A stretch of 64,000 nucleotides of DNA, from the NCBI GenBank assembly GCA_964504335.1, contig CAZDET010000011.1, positions 1 to 64,000 of the forward strand, read 5' to 3'. A model generated the notes under the pieces. The model searched no databases and was not told where the DNA came from. It saw only the letters and a program-made list of their open reading frames with translations. This document shows positions 50,798-58,441 of this stretch, piece by piece. A program made the translations under genes and the position numbers. Within the stretch, counting starts at the first letter, position 1; every line of letters starts with the position of its first letter. The DNA comes from CAZDET01 sp964504335 (GTDB lineage: Bacteria; Bacteroidota; Bacteroidia; Chitinophagales; Saprospiraceae).

Positions 50798-52453
50798 TTA
50801 CGCCTGCTCGCGCATGGTCTCCAAACCGCGTCGCAAAATTTGCTGAAGTGGTTGTTTGGATACGCAGGCAAACTCTGCCAGTGCTACATCTTCCTCCACA
50901 AGTTCGTGGATACCCAGCCCCTCCATGCTCTCGAAGTCGTTTACGAGAATTGCCTTCATGAGTTGCTGCGTCATGATATCAACCGGCATGACCGACTCGT
51001 AATCGTTGGTTACTACAAAGGCACGCATTTCTCCGTGGGTATTGGTATTCCCCTTGAATTTGGCGCCTGGTATAAAATGAGTTGGAAAGGTGGGGGAAAT
51101 AGAAGGGCGGCCCTTGATCGGCAGCAGCCAACCGAACATTTCGGGATCGTCTCCTTCTTCAATGACGGTCACCTGATCGTCGTAAAAGTCTAGGAAACCG
51201 TCTTCCGGTTTTTGTTGGCCGGAAAGCACGTCTCCACTGATCAGGCGCACTTTTTCGGTTTGAATATTGTCCTTCAACAGCTCGCCGATATTTGCTCCGG
51301 CGAAGGTCCGGATGTAGTGCGGATGCTTCAACTCGTGGCCGGTCAGCGCCACCACGCGCTCCATGAACAGCCGGCCGTTGAGGAAGAGCTCTCCGAGCGT
51401 AATTACTTCCTGTACACTAATCGTCCATATTTTATCGTGTGGCCCTATTGGTGCCAGGTGATGAATCTGAATACCGACGTTTCCGCTGGGATGTGGCCCA
51501 CGGAAAAAATGTTTTTCTACACCTTCGGCCTCGGTGAAGGCCGGCGAGGGGGCTTCCTTTCCGCGGCCGTCCAGTCCCAGAAATACCCGGCCGGTTGTCA
51601 GGCGATTGAGCACGTCGAGGCCGCGCTGAAAGCGCGCACTGTTTCCTTGCATCAAAAAGCCGTAATCGGGCGCAAGGGGAGCCGTATCGAAGGTAGAAAC
51701 GAATATGTCGCGGGGTACCTCCTCGGGCTCGGCAATCACATTAAAGGGCCGCTGACGCAGCATCGGCCAGGCACCACTTTCCAACAGAAAATCAACCAGA
51801 TCCTCCCGGCTGATTTCCTCCAGATTGGGCACCTCGTACGAACGATATTGCTGGTCCTTATCGGCCAGAATAATGATCTCCGTAATGGCGCGTTTCAACC
51901 CTCGCTTGATTTCGATCACCTCCCCACTAACGGGAGCCGAAAATTTAACGCGCGGCATCTTTTTGTCGAAGAAAAGGACGTCGCCGGCTTTCACTGTGGC
52001 CCCCTCTTCCACCAGCATTTTGGGGATGGGCTGCAATCCAATGAAGTTGGTCGGCTGCACGGCATAGCGCGTTACCCTCGAATCATCGTTGATAACTTCT
52101 TCGGCTGCCTCTCCTTCCAGATGGATATCGTATCCTTTCTTAAGAATAGTCAGCGGCTGGCTCTCCAGGTAGTCCGGCAAACTGGACCGGAACAATTCGC
52201 GCATCTTCGGAAATAGGCCGAAGTTGGCCTCCGTAGTGTCCACATTGTTCTTTCGGGCCTCCAGCACGAGCAAATTGTCCGATACACTGATCACCAGAAA
52301 CAGGAAAACCAGTATCGCTACACCGATAATGGTGTACAAAACGGCGTTATTAAAAAGGCTATTCCCGCCACTGGCGTCCTGAGCCGAAAGCTCGATGGAG
52401 AGAAGAAAGAGAAGCGCAGTTGTATAGATGGCTCTGTTTAGCAAACGTATCAT
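50798..52453 (-). CDS. nqrA: Na+-translocating NADH:quinone reductase subunit A, N-terminally extended
   Basis: A 551-residue subunit, about 100 residues longer than classic NqrA (about 447). The family domain starts near residue 105 (LTILKKGYDIHLEGEAAEEV). The extra N-terminal part has a signal-like segment (LLNRAIYTTALLFLLSIELSAQ) and a membrane span (AVLYTIIGVAILVFLFLVISVS), so this NqrA may be anchored in the membrane, as in other Bacteroidota. Family marks include AVQPTNFIGLQPIPKMLVEEGA, HFFRGPHPSGNVGIQIHHL and ALTGHELKHPHYIRTFAGANI. First gene of the operon, with a promoter 40 bases upstream. Confidence 0.93.
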   Translation of the reverse strand: MIRLLNRAIYTTALLFLLSIELSAQDASGGNSLFNNAVLYTIIGVAILVFLFLVISVSDNLLVLEARKNNVDTTEANFGLFPKMRELFRSSLPDYLESQPLTILKKGYDIHLEGEAAEEVINDDSRVTRYAVQPTNFIGLQPIPKMLVEEGATVKAGDVLFFDKKMPRVKFSAPVSGEVIEIKRGLKRAITEIIILADKDQQYRSYEVPNLEEISREDLVDFLLESGAWPMLRQRPFNVIAEPEEVPRDIFVSTFDTAPLAPDYGFLMQGNSARFQRGLDVLNRLTTGRVFLGLDGRGKEAPSPAFTEAEGVEKHFFRGPHPSGNVGIQIHHLAPIGPHDKIWTISVQEVITLGELFLNGRLFMERVVALTGHELKHPHYIRTFAGANIGELLKDNIQTEKVRLISGDVLSGQQKPEDGFLDFYDDQVTVIEEGDDPEMFGWLLPIKGRPSISPTFPTHFIPGAKFKGNTNTHGEMRAFVVTNDYESVMPVDIMTQQLMKAILVNDFESMEGLGIHELVEEDVALAEFACVSKQPLQQILRRGLETMREQA

Positions 52454-52492
52454 GCTTTTGATCTCCGTGAGATAGGGAGGTTTATGTCAGCG

Positions 52493-52500
52493 CAAAGATA
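52493..52500 (-). promoter_or_regulatory. Promoter -7 element of the nqr operon
   Basis: Minus-strand TATCTTTG, 40 bases upstream of the nqrA ATG. A TTTTTC stands about 20 bases further up where TTTG is expected, a weak -33. The leader carries a small hairpin ATCTC-CGT-GAGAT (52461-52473). Confidence 0.6.
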
Positions 52501-52570
52501 GAAAGCTTCCGGCGTTCTTCGAAAAACGATCATTTGTTATCTGGAAACACTATTGTTATTTAGATTAATT

Positions 52571-53194
52571 CTAAACAAAGTCCAACTGCCTGATTTCTCG
52601 GCGCCAACGAATGTAAGCCCCCACAGCAATGACAACATAGAGCATCATCAACACCATGAACAAATAGGCTCCCCGCGAAGCATACAAGCCCGCATAAACG
52701 GCATCAATCACGATCCAGTAAACCCAGTTCTCCAATTTCCGCCGAATCAACAGGAAGGTAGTTACTACCGAAAAAACGGTGGTGAATGCATCCCAATAGG
52801 TCGCCGCTGCGCTAGTGTACCGGGCGGCAAGCACGCCAAATACGACCGATAGCAAACTGCCGGCCAAAATAGCAGCCAGATGCTGAGGTGTGGTCATCCG
52901 GGTGATGGGAAGTGGAGCATTATTCCTGCCTCCGTACTGCCACTGCACATAGCCAACTACCGCCATGACCACGTAAAACAGTTGCAGCAAGGCATCGAAA
53001 TACAACTGGTAAAACACGTACGAAGCATACGCCCACAGCAACCCGCTGACAATCGCCCAAAACCAGCACCACTGATTACCCCTTGCGGCCAGCAATACGT
53101 AAAAAATGGCGGAAAGGGTAGCCACCCAGTCGATCCAGGAAAAACCGGCAGCCGTTGTAGCGATTTGTTGAAGAATGGCAGAGAGTTCGGGCAT
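52571..53194 (-). CDS. pnuC: Nicotinamide riboside transporter PnuC
   Basis: A 207-residue protein with seven predicted spans and the PnuC marks WIDWVATLSAIFYVLLAARGN, CWFWAIVSGLLWA, GYVQWQYGG and WDAFTTVFSVVTTFLLIRRKLENWVYWIVID. It lets nicotinamide riboside into the cell for NAD synthesis. No TPP, NAD or other riboswitch pattern could be recognised in the 200 bases upstream, which argues for nicotinamide riboside rather than thiamin (PnuT). It lies 118 bases upstream of the nqr operon in the same direction. Confidence 0.9.
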   Translation of the reverse strand: MPELSAILQQIATTAAGFSWIDWVATLSAIFYVLLAARGNQWCWFWAIVSGLLWAYASYVFYQLYFDALLQLFYVVMAVVGYVQWQYGGRNNAPLPITRMTTPQHLAAILAGSLLSVVFGVLAARYTSAAATYWDAFTTVFSVVTTFLLIRRKLENWVYWIVIDAVYAGLYASRGAYLFMVLMMLYVVIAVGAYIRWRREIRQLDFV

Positions 53195-53362
53195 CGTTTA
53201 TAATTAATCGTTGAAGCAGTCGGGCGTTTAGTGCCGTGACGTCGCATGTACATGAACACATCAACGCGCCAACGTTTTCGGGTTTTAAAGGAAATTCTTT
53301 CCCGATGTGCAACCTTTCCGATCGCGGACAGTCCCCCCTTAAAAGACCCCAATTAGGAGGAA

Positions 53363-53380
53363 CTGCGGGCCAAGCCGCAG
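53363..53380 (+). promoter_or_regulatory. Hairpin in the leader of the sigma factor gene
   Basis: CTGCGG-GCCAAG-CCGCAG, six perfect pairs, ending 15 bases before the ATG at 53396. It could hide the start region in the mRNA. Confidence 0.4.
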
Positions 53381-53395
53381 ATTACAATAACACCC

Positions 53396-53926
53396 ATGTC
53401 GGACGAAGAATTGATGGAATCCGTACGGGAAGGAAATGTGAGTGCGCTGGGAACGCTTTTTAAGCGTTACCACAAGCATTTGTTTGGATATTTTGTTCGA
53501 CTGACGCACGACCGCCAACTAAGTGAAGACTTGACGCAGGCAACCTTTGAACGGGTGCTGCGCTACCGAACCAGTTACCGAGGGGATGGTACCTTCCGGG
53601 CCTGGATTTTTTCGGTCGCCCGTAACGTAAAGGTGGATCACCACCGGCGCAACCGCATTGTCGTAGATCAACGAGTCGAAATGGCCGATTTAAAAATTCT
53701 CACGCCCACCGTATCCCTTGCTCTGGAAGAACGCGAGCGGCGCGAAGCCCTCGAGCGGGCCGTGCGCGAACTGCCGGAGACCTATCGGGAAACACTCTTG
53801 CTGGTTTGGAAACAGGAATTGAAGTACCGAGAGGTCGCCGAAATCCTCGGAACCACCGAAACCAATGTCAAGAGTCGGATGCACCGCGCCGTGCGGGCGC
53901 TCCGAAAAAAATTGTGTAAGAAATGA
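53396..53926 (+). CDS. ECF sigma-70 family RNA polymerase sigma factor
   Basis: A 176-residue ECF sigma factor. Region 2 reads ALGTLFKRYHKHLFGYFVRLTHDRQLSEDLTQATFERVLRYR (about 17-58) and TFRAWIFSVARNVKVDHHRR. Region 4 reads RELPETYRETLLLVWKQELKYREVAEILGTTETNVKSRMHRAVRALRK. It binds core polymerase to transcribe an envelope-related regulon. It overlaps the next gene by four bases (ATGA), the typical layout for a cognate anti-sigma factor. Confidence 0.93.
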   Translation: MSDEELMESVREGNVSALGTLFKRYHKHLFGYFVRLTHDRQLSEDLTQATFERVLRYRTSYRGDGTFRAWIFSVARNVKVDHHRRNRIVVDQRVEMADLKILTPTVSLALEERERREALERAVRELPETYRETLLLVWKQELKYREVAEILGTTETNVKSRMHRAVRALRKKLCKK

Positions 53927-54690
53927 ATGGATCAAACAAGCGCGTTGAAGACCTGATCGACTACCTCAACGGGGAGTTGAGCGAGGAGCAGGCGCGCAGG
54001 CTTACCCGCCAGTTAGCCCAGGAGGAAAGCACCCGGTCCCTATTTGAAGAATTACAGGAACTAAGGGACGATGTGCGGTCGCTGCCGGACTACGAGCCAA
54101 GTAACCAATTGCAGCACCGCTTCGAACGGCAACTCCACAGCGAACACGGCCGCCAGGTAAAGGCAAAGCGCCGGCGGCTCTACGCCGCCCTTTCGGCGGC
54201 CGCCAGCGCCCTGTTGCTCTTCGGCGCCCTGATTGGTTGGCAATTCCGATCGGAGGCCCCCGCGGAACGAACAGCTTCGGTCTCCCCGTCCAAACTACTG
54301 GAAAATCGGTCCAAAATGGCCGAGCTAATGCAACGACCCGAAGCGACCCATCGGGTGAAAGCCACCCGCGTGGCCCTCGAAATCAAAGAACCCGATCGCG
54401 AAATCATCCAAAACCTCGGGCAATTGCTAAATTACGACGAAAGTACCAACGTGCGCCTTTCGGCACTGGACGCCCTCATCGAACACAGTAGGAGCGACCT
54501 CGTCATGGAGGTCCTGCTGGAGGCCTTGCAGCACAACCAACCCGTCGTGGTCCAGCTGGCCCTCATTCAGGCCTTAGTCGATTTGGGAGAAACCAGAGCT
54601 GTACCCCTGCTGGATGAGTGGATCGAAAACGAAGATATCCTCCGTCAGGTAAAGGACGAAGCCCGGTACGCCCGTTTCAAATTGACGTGA
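53923..54690 (+). CDS. Membrane anti-sigma factor with periplasmic HEAT-like repeats
   Basis: A 255-residue single-span protein. The cytoplasmic part (1-85) has a zinc-less anti-sigma-like start, VEDLIDYLNGELSEEQARRL. One span follows (about 86-108, LYAALSAAASALLLFGALIGW). The outer part (about 130-255) has two HEAT-like helical pairs, VRLSALDALIEHSRSDLVMEVLLEAL and PVVVQLALIQALVDLGETRAVPLLDEW. It should hold the sigma factor at the membrane until a signal arrives. Fusion of an anti-sigma part with HEAT repeats is known in Bacteroidota. Confidence 0.8.
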   Translation: MNGSNKRVEDLIDYLNGELSEEQARRLTRQLAQEESTRSLFEELQELRDDVRSLPDYEPSNQLQHRFERQLHSEHGRQVKAKRRRLYAALSAAASALLLFGALIGWQFRSEAPAERTASVSPSKLLENRSKMAELMQRPEATHRVKATRVALEIKEPDREIIQNLGQLLNYDESTNVRLSALDALIEHSRSDLVMEVLLEALQHNQPVVVQLALIQALVDLGETRAVPLLDEWIENEDILRQVKDEARYARFKLT

Positions 54691-54725
54691 ACCCGCAACG
54701 AACAACCAATACGCAACTTTAAACA

Positions 54726-55532
54726 ATGAAAATAGTCTACTACTATATCAAACAACCGGGTGCGCTACTCTTGGGCAGCTTTCTGCTGCTCTTCACCCAA
54801 CTGAATGCCCAACCCGTTTTTCGCCTCGGCGCATCGAATGGAAAACTCGTACTTAAAAATGTCGACAATGTTCGGCTGGTCGGCTACACCGGAAAGGAAA
54901 TTGTATTCACTGCCAAGGGAAGTGTCAACGAGCAACAGGAGGACAAACGAGCCGCGGGGCTACGTCAGATCAATGCCCGCGGCCAATCCGACAATACCGG
55001 AATGGGGCTCGCCGTACGCAAGCACTCCCAGCACGTGGAAGTAGGCCAGGTAGCAAGGCGCAGCGAGTACACCTACGTAATTCAAGTGCCCGCCACCATG
55101 CGAATCTACTATTCCAGTGCTTCCCACCACAATCAGCAACTCGTCATCGAAAATATATCCGAAGAGGTCGAGGCTGACTGCCACCACCACGATATTCTGA
55201 TGAAAGACGTGACCGGGCCAACGATCGTCAATACGATTTACGGAAAAATCCGAGCAGAGTACGAAAAAAAAACACCCCAACACGATATGACCCTGCACTC
55301 GCATTACGGCGATATCGAGTTTAGGGTGCCTGCCTACGCCAAGGCCGACTTCCGGCTCCAGTCGAGCTACGGCGATATGTATACCGACCTTGATCTCGAG
55401 CTGGAAGAACAGCCGACCAAACTCAAAGACAGCAAATGCGAAGCCGACCGGATCGCGGGCAAGCTGAACGGCGGCGGTGTATTGATTACCATTCGGGCTA
55501 CCTACGACGACATTTACCTGCGCAAAAAATAA
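54726..55532 (+). CDS. Secreted DUF4097-like beta-solenoid protein (1)
   Basis: A 268-residue protein with a Sec signal peptide (GALLLGSFLLLFTQLNAQ, cut after about residue 29). The mature part is a repeated short-strand fold: FRLGASNGKLVLKNVDNVRLVGYTGKEIVF, VEADCHHHDILMKDVTGPTIVNTIYGKIRAEY, HSHYGDIEFRVP, LQSSYGDMYTDLD and IRATYDDIYLRKK. YGD/YDD-I repeats and ending are shared with the next gene. It resembles DUF4097/adhesin-like GIN domains. Following an ECF sigma/anti-sigma pair, it may be a target or signal-sensing partner. Confidence 0.75.
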   Translation: MKIVYYYIKQPGALLLGSFLLLFTQLNAQPVFRLGASNGKLVLKNVDNVRLVGYTGKEIVFTAKGSVNEQQEDKRAAGLRQINARGQSDNTGMGLAVRKHSQHVEVGQVARRSEYTYVIQVPATMRIYYSSASHHNQQLVIENISEEVEADCHHHDILMKDVTGPTIVNTIYGKIRAEYEKKTPQHDMTLHSHYGDIEFRVPAYAKADFRLQSSYGDMYTDLDLELEEQPTKLKDSKCEADRIAGKLNGGGVLITIRATYDDIYLRKK

Positions 55533-55547
55533 ACCCACCTATCTGTT

Positions 55548-56369
55548 ATGAAGCGAGCATTCCCCGGTTTGTTGTTAGTTGTTTGTTTTGGCCTTCCCCT
55601 CTTATCCAGTGCTCAACGCACTATCGACAAACGCCTGTCTGTACATGCGATCGATCGCCTGCTGATTCAGTCAAAATACGCCAATCTCAGCATAGAACCC
55701 TGGGACGGACCAGAGATCCGCATCCTCGGCACTGCCGCTATTAATAACGGCCGCAACGACGAAGCCTTCCAACTCATCACGGAGGTGCACAACGGCCAAC
55801 TGACCGTGGTGTCCTTCCTCGAAAACGAAGAAGACCTTCCCCGTTACGCTATTGCCGAACACGACGGCCAACGCTACTACCTCGACGGCGACGATCCCAA
55901 CGCTTTCGAACGCCTCAAGAAAACACACGGCCAACAGGGCTGGAATTTGATGGGCAATAGCCTGATGGTAGACGTCGAGCTCCGGATTCGAGTTCCCCGG
56001 GATCTGGCGCTGGAGCTCCAATCAACCTACGGCGATCTGAACCTGGCCAACTGGTCGCAGTCGGTCCGCGGGCAAACCACCTACGGCCAGGTTACCGCTA
56101 CCCTAATCCGGCTCCCCGCCAACAGCGAAGTATGGCTACGATCGGAATACAAGCTGATCGACATCGCCATTCGGCCATCGACACAGCTCACAGTCGATAT
56201 TGAATCCGATTACGGCGCCATTTTCACCGATCTCCCCATTGAAGTCAATACGGAACAGTCGGAAAGTAAAGCCTACAGCGATCGCATCGTCGGCGCCCTC
56301 AATGGTGGCGGCTCCGCCCGCCTGCGGGTAGTCGCTAATTACGGCAACATTTATCTCCGGGAAGGTTAG
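55548..56369 (+). CDS. Secreted DUF4097-like beta-solenoid protein (2)
   Basis: A 273-residue paralogue-like partner of the previous gene, 15 bases downstream. It has a signal peptide (LLLVVCFGLPLLSSAQ), then RLSVHAIDRLLIQSKYANLSIEPWDGPEIRILG, LELQSTYGDLNLANW, GQTTYGQVTATL, VDIESDYGAIFTDL and VVANYGNIYLREG. The repeated (T/S)-x-YG(D/N/A)-I/L unit and the IYLR ending match the neighbour. The last four genes probably form one operon. Confidence 0.75.
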   Translation: MKRAFPGLLLVVCFGLPLLSSAQRTIDKRLSVHAIDRLLIQSKYANLSIEPWDGPEIRILGTAAINNGRNDEAFQLITEVHNGQLTVVSFLENEEDLPRYAIAEHDGQRYYLDGDDPNAFERLKKTHGQQGWNLMGNSLMVDVELRIRVPRDLALELQSTYGDLNLANWSQSVRGQTTYGQVTATLIRLPANSEVWLRSEYKLIDIAIRPSTQLTVDIESDYGAIFTDLPIEVNTEQSESKAYSDRIVGALNGGGSARLRVVANYGNIYLREG

Positions 56370-56389
56370 GGGGTTCGGCCGCTTTTACG

Positions 56390-56397
56390 TACCTTTG
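56390..56397 (+). promoter_or_regulatory. Promoter -7 element before rplU
   Basis: TACCTTTG matches TAnnTTTG, 36 bases upstream of the rplU ATG. No good -33 element. Confidence 0.5.
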
Positions 56398-56432
56398 CGG
56401 GCCAAATTAATCGTTCACGTTAATCGTAACTG

Positions 56433-56741
56433 ATGTTCGCAATCGTAACCATAGCTGGTCAGCAGTTCAAAGTCGAGGAGGGTCAGGAGATCTTCGTCCA
56501 CCAGCTAGAAGCCGATGCGGGAGACAGCATCACCTTCGACCAGGTACATTTCCTGGGTTCGGATGATCGCTTCTCCATCGGCAAGCCGATGCTGAATGCC
56601 TCCGTTTCGGCCACCGTGCTGGAACACCAAAAAGGCGATAAGGTCGTCGTTTTCAAGAAGAAGCGGCGCAAAGGGTACCGGGTGAAAAACGGGCACCGCC
56701 AATCTTTTACCAAAATTAAGATCGATAGCATTACCGAGTAA
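56433..56741 (+). CDS. rplU: 50S ribosomal protein L21
   Basis: A 102-residue ribosomal protein, normal length. MFAIVTIAGQQFKVEEGQEI at the start and KRRKGYRVKNGHRQSFTKIKI at the end are typical. It has no C-terminal extension, which is notable because the neighbouring L27 carries one. Followed 32 bases later by rpmA in the usual order. Confidence 0.97.
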   Translation: MFAIVTIAGQQFKVEEGQEIFVHQLEADAGDSITFDQVHFLGSDDRFSIGKPMLNASVSATVLEHQKGDKVVVFKKKRRKGYRVKNGHRQSFTKIKIDSITE

Positions 56742-56773
56742 TGCACACTCATCTTCCATAAAGATCGTACATC

Positions 56774-57595
56774 ATGGCACACAAAAAAGGGGTAGGTAGT
56801 ACGGATAACGGCCGTGACAGTAATCCTAAACGATTAGGTGTAAAACTATTCGGCGGTCAGCACGCCATTCCAGGAAATATTCTCGTCCGGCAGCGCGGCA
56901 CGCGCTTCCATCCGGGCGAAAACGTCTACATGGGTAAAGACTTCACCCTGCACGCCCGAGTGGAAGGGGAAGTGGTCTTCACGAAAAAGCGGCTCGGTCG
57001 TACCTTCGTAAGTATTCGACCTTTCGAAGAAGACGGAACGGTAGTCGTCGAAGCACCGGCCATCCCCGAGCAGGAGCCGGAGGCTGAAGTAACCGCAACA
57101 CCGGAAACTGAAGTAACCGCAACACCGGAAACTGAAGTGACCGAAACGCCGGAAGCCGAAGTACCGGAAACACCGGAGGCCGAAGTGACCGAAACACCGG
57201 AGGCTGAAGCGACCGAAACACCGGAGGCCGAAGTGACCGAAACGCCGGAAGCCGAAGTAACCGAAACGCCGGAAGCCGAGATACGCCCCTCTTCTGTGGT
57301 TCTTCCCAGCGGGAAAAAAATCAAAGTCGACGATTTAAAGGTCATTGAAGGAGTTGGCCCCAAGATCGAGTCGCTGCTCCAAGACGGTGGGATCACTAGT
57401 TGGGCAATCCTCGCCGACGCTCCCATCGACCGATTGAAAGAAATCCTCGAAGCAGCCGGTCCCCGCTACCGGGTACACGATCCGGCCACCTGGGCCAAGC
57501 AAGCCCGCCTCGCTGCTGACAACAAGTGGGAAGAGCTGGAAGCTCTTCAGCAGAACCTCAAGGGGGGTAAAGAGGTGAAGGAGGAAGAGGAGTAA
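56774..57595 (+). CDS. rpmA: 50S ribosomal protein L27 with long C-terminal extension
   Basis: A 273-residue protein; normal L27 is about 85. Residues 1-86 are standard L27, from AHKKGVGSTDNGRDSNPKR to TFVSIRPFEE. Residues 101-172 are nine units of an acidic octapeptide, E-A-E-V-T-E-T-P with small changes. Residues 183-265 form a helix-hairpin-helix domain (VDDLKVIEGVGPKIESLLQD, ILADAPIDRLKEILEAAG, DPATWAKQARLAADNKW, ELEALQQNLKGG). From memory, the same HhH domain is usually fused to L21 in flavobacteria, so here it seems to sit on the neighbouring subunit. Role of the extension on the ribosome is unknown. Confidence 0.93.
   Translation: MAHKKGVGSTDNGRDSNPKRLGVKLFGGQHAIPGNILVRQRGTRFHPGENVYMGKDFTLHARVEGEVVFTKKRLGRTFVSIRPFEEDGTVVVEAPAIPEQEPEAEVTATPETEVTATPETEVTETPEAEVPETPEAEVTETPEAEATETPEAEVTETPEAEVTETPEAEIRPSSVVLPSGKKIKVDDLKVIEGVGPKIESLLQDGGITSWAILADAPIDRLKEILEAAGPRYRVHDPATWAKQARLAADNKWEELEALQQNLKGGKEVKEEEE
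57074..57289 (+). repeat. In-frame 24-base tandem repeat inside rpmA
   Basis: Nine copies of a 24-base unit encoding E-A-E-V-T-E-T-P variants (Glu/Thr/Pro-rich linker). Copies differ at few positions, so the array may gain or lose units by slippage without breaking the frame. Confidence 0.9.
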
Positions 57596-57599
57596 TGAT

Positions 57600-57679
57600 T
57601 TAATGTGCTGATTTGTCCGTGTGCCAATGTGTTGTTCGCCCATATTTAATTGCCCGCCACATTGGCACATGGATCAAAT
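57600..57679. repeat. Period-8 word tract with 12-base inverted repeat (nnAATGTG type)
   Basis: Octamers from 57600: TTAATGTG, CTGATTTG, TCCGTGTG, CCAATGTG; then, inverted, GCCACATT (57656) and GGCACATG (57664). TGTGCCAATGTG (57620-57631) pairs perfectly with CACATTGGCACA (57658-57669). Lies between the convergent rpmA and BatE-like genes and touches both stops; it may end both transcripts. Confidence 0.75.
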
Positions 57680-58441
57680 AATCCCCAAATCTCCCTCCGG
57701 CAGCCATCCCTGTCGACCGTTTTCCAACTCGACTTTTCGCCAGTCTTCGTATTGATCAATCAGACGGACGCGCAAGCCGACTGGTACAGCCGTGCCTGCT
57801 TCCGGAGCATCCATCCCCGGAGCAACCCGAAGGGTACTATTTGCTTCAAGTAAGATAGCTGCATCGCGCCGTTCAAGTTGATGCCGGCGCTCCAGCGCCA
57901 GGCCAATCCCCAAAAAAGCGACCAGTAGCAAGCTTCCGGCAATGGCCCTCCCCCACCGAAATTGAATGCGGGGAGTCGACCAGGCGAGGAACGCCAGCAG
58001 AGCCAGCCACAGGCAACTAAGCACAAATACCGCCCACCCATCCGGAACCATCCACCCGGCAAGTTGCTGCCACCAGCGATAAAGAAAAAAGCCGGGATAC
58101 GCAGGAGACAACCCTTCTGCCTGCCGACGCACGAAGTTGAGGTTGTACCGGAGATCGCCGTTCTGGGGAGCCAGCCGCAAGCCGCGCTCAAAGTTCAGGA
58201 TCGCACGCCCGATATCCCCCCTTCGGAAGTAGGCGCTGCCGAGATTTTGGTGAAGCCGGGCCGAAGTGTATCCCGCGGTGATCACAGCTTCATATCCTTC
58301 GATGGCAGCCGCGTAATCTTCCGCTTGCATGGCTGCTTGTGCCTGCTCCAAGTTCGAACGCACACCATCTGATTGGCCCGGCAACGGAACGGCATAAAAA
58401 CAAATCAACAGTAGCAAGGAAAGGTATCTCATTTGATTCAT
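57674..58441 (-). CDS. BatE-like protein: TPR, membrane spans and SH3 domain
   Basis: A 255-residue protein with a signal peptide (LSLLLLICFYAVPLPGQ) and TPR units (LEQAQAAMQAEDYAAAIEGYEAVI, LHQNLGSAYFRRGDIGRAILNFERGLRL). Two spans follow (about 128-148 and 165-180). The C-terminal bacterial SH3 domain reads LRVAPGMDAPEAGTAVPVGLRVRLIDQYEDWRKVELENGRQGWLPEGDL. This is the BatE order seen in Bacteroidota aerotolerance operons, but no other bat gene is near. It overlaps the stop of the OstA-like gene by four bases. Confidence 0.82.
   Translation of the reverse strand: MNQMRYLSLLLLICFYAVPLPGQSDGVRSNLEQAQAAMQAEDYAAAIEGYEAVITAGYTSARLHQNLGSAYFRRGDIGRAILNFERGLRLAPQNGDLRYNLNFVRRQAEGLSPAYPGFFLYRWWQQLAGWMVPDGWAVFVLSCLWLALLAFLAWSTPRIQFRWGRAIAGSLLLVAFLGIGLALERRHQLERRDAAILLEANSTLRVAPGMDAPEAGTAVPVGLRVRLIDQYEDWRKVELENGRQGWLPEGDLGII

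Noticed and set aside
51212..52216. 334-codon open frame on the plus strand
   Set aside because: Fully antisense to nqrA, no recognisable domain or signal.
53195..53395. TPP or NAD riboswitch upstream of pnuC
   Set aside because: The CTGAGA and related core elements are absent.
56926..57426. 166-codon open frame on the minus strand with regular repeats
   Set aside because: It is the antisense reading of the octapeptide repeat of L27.
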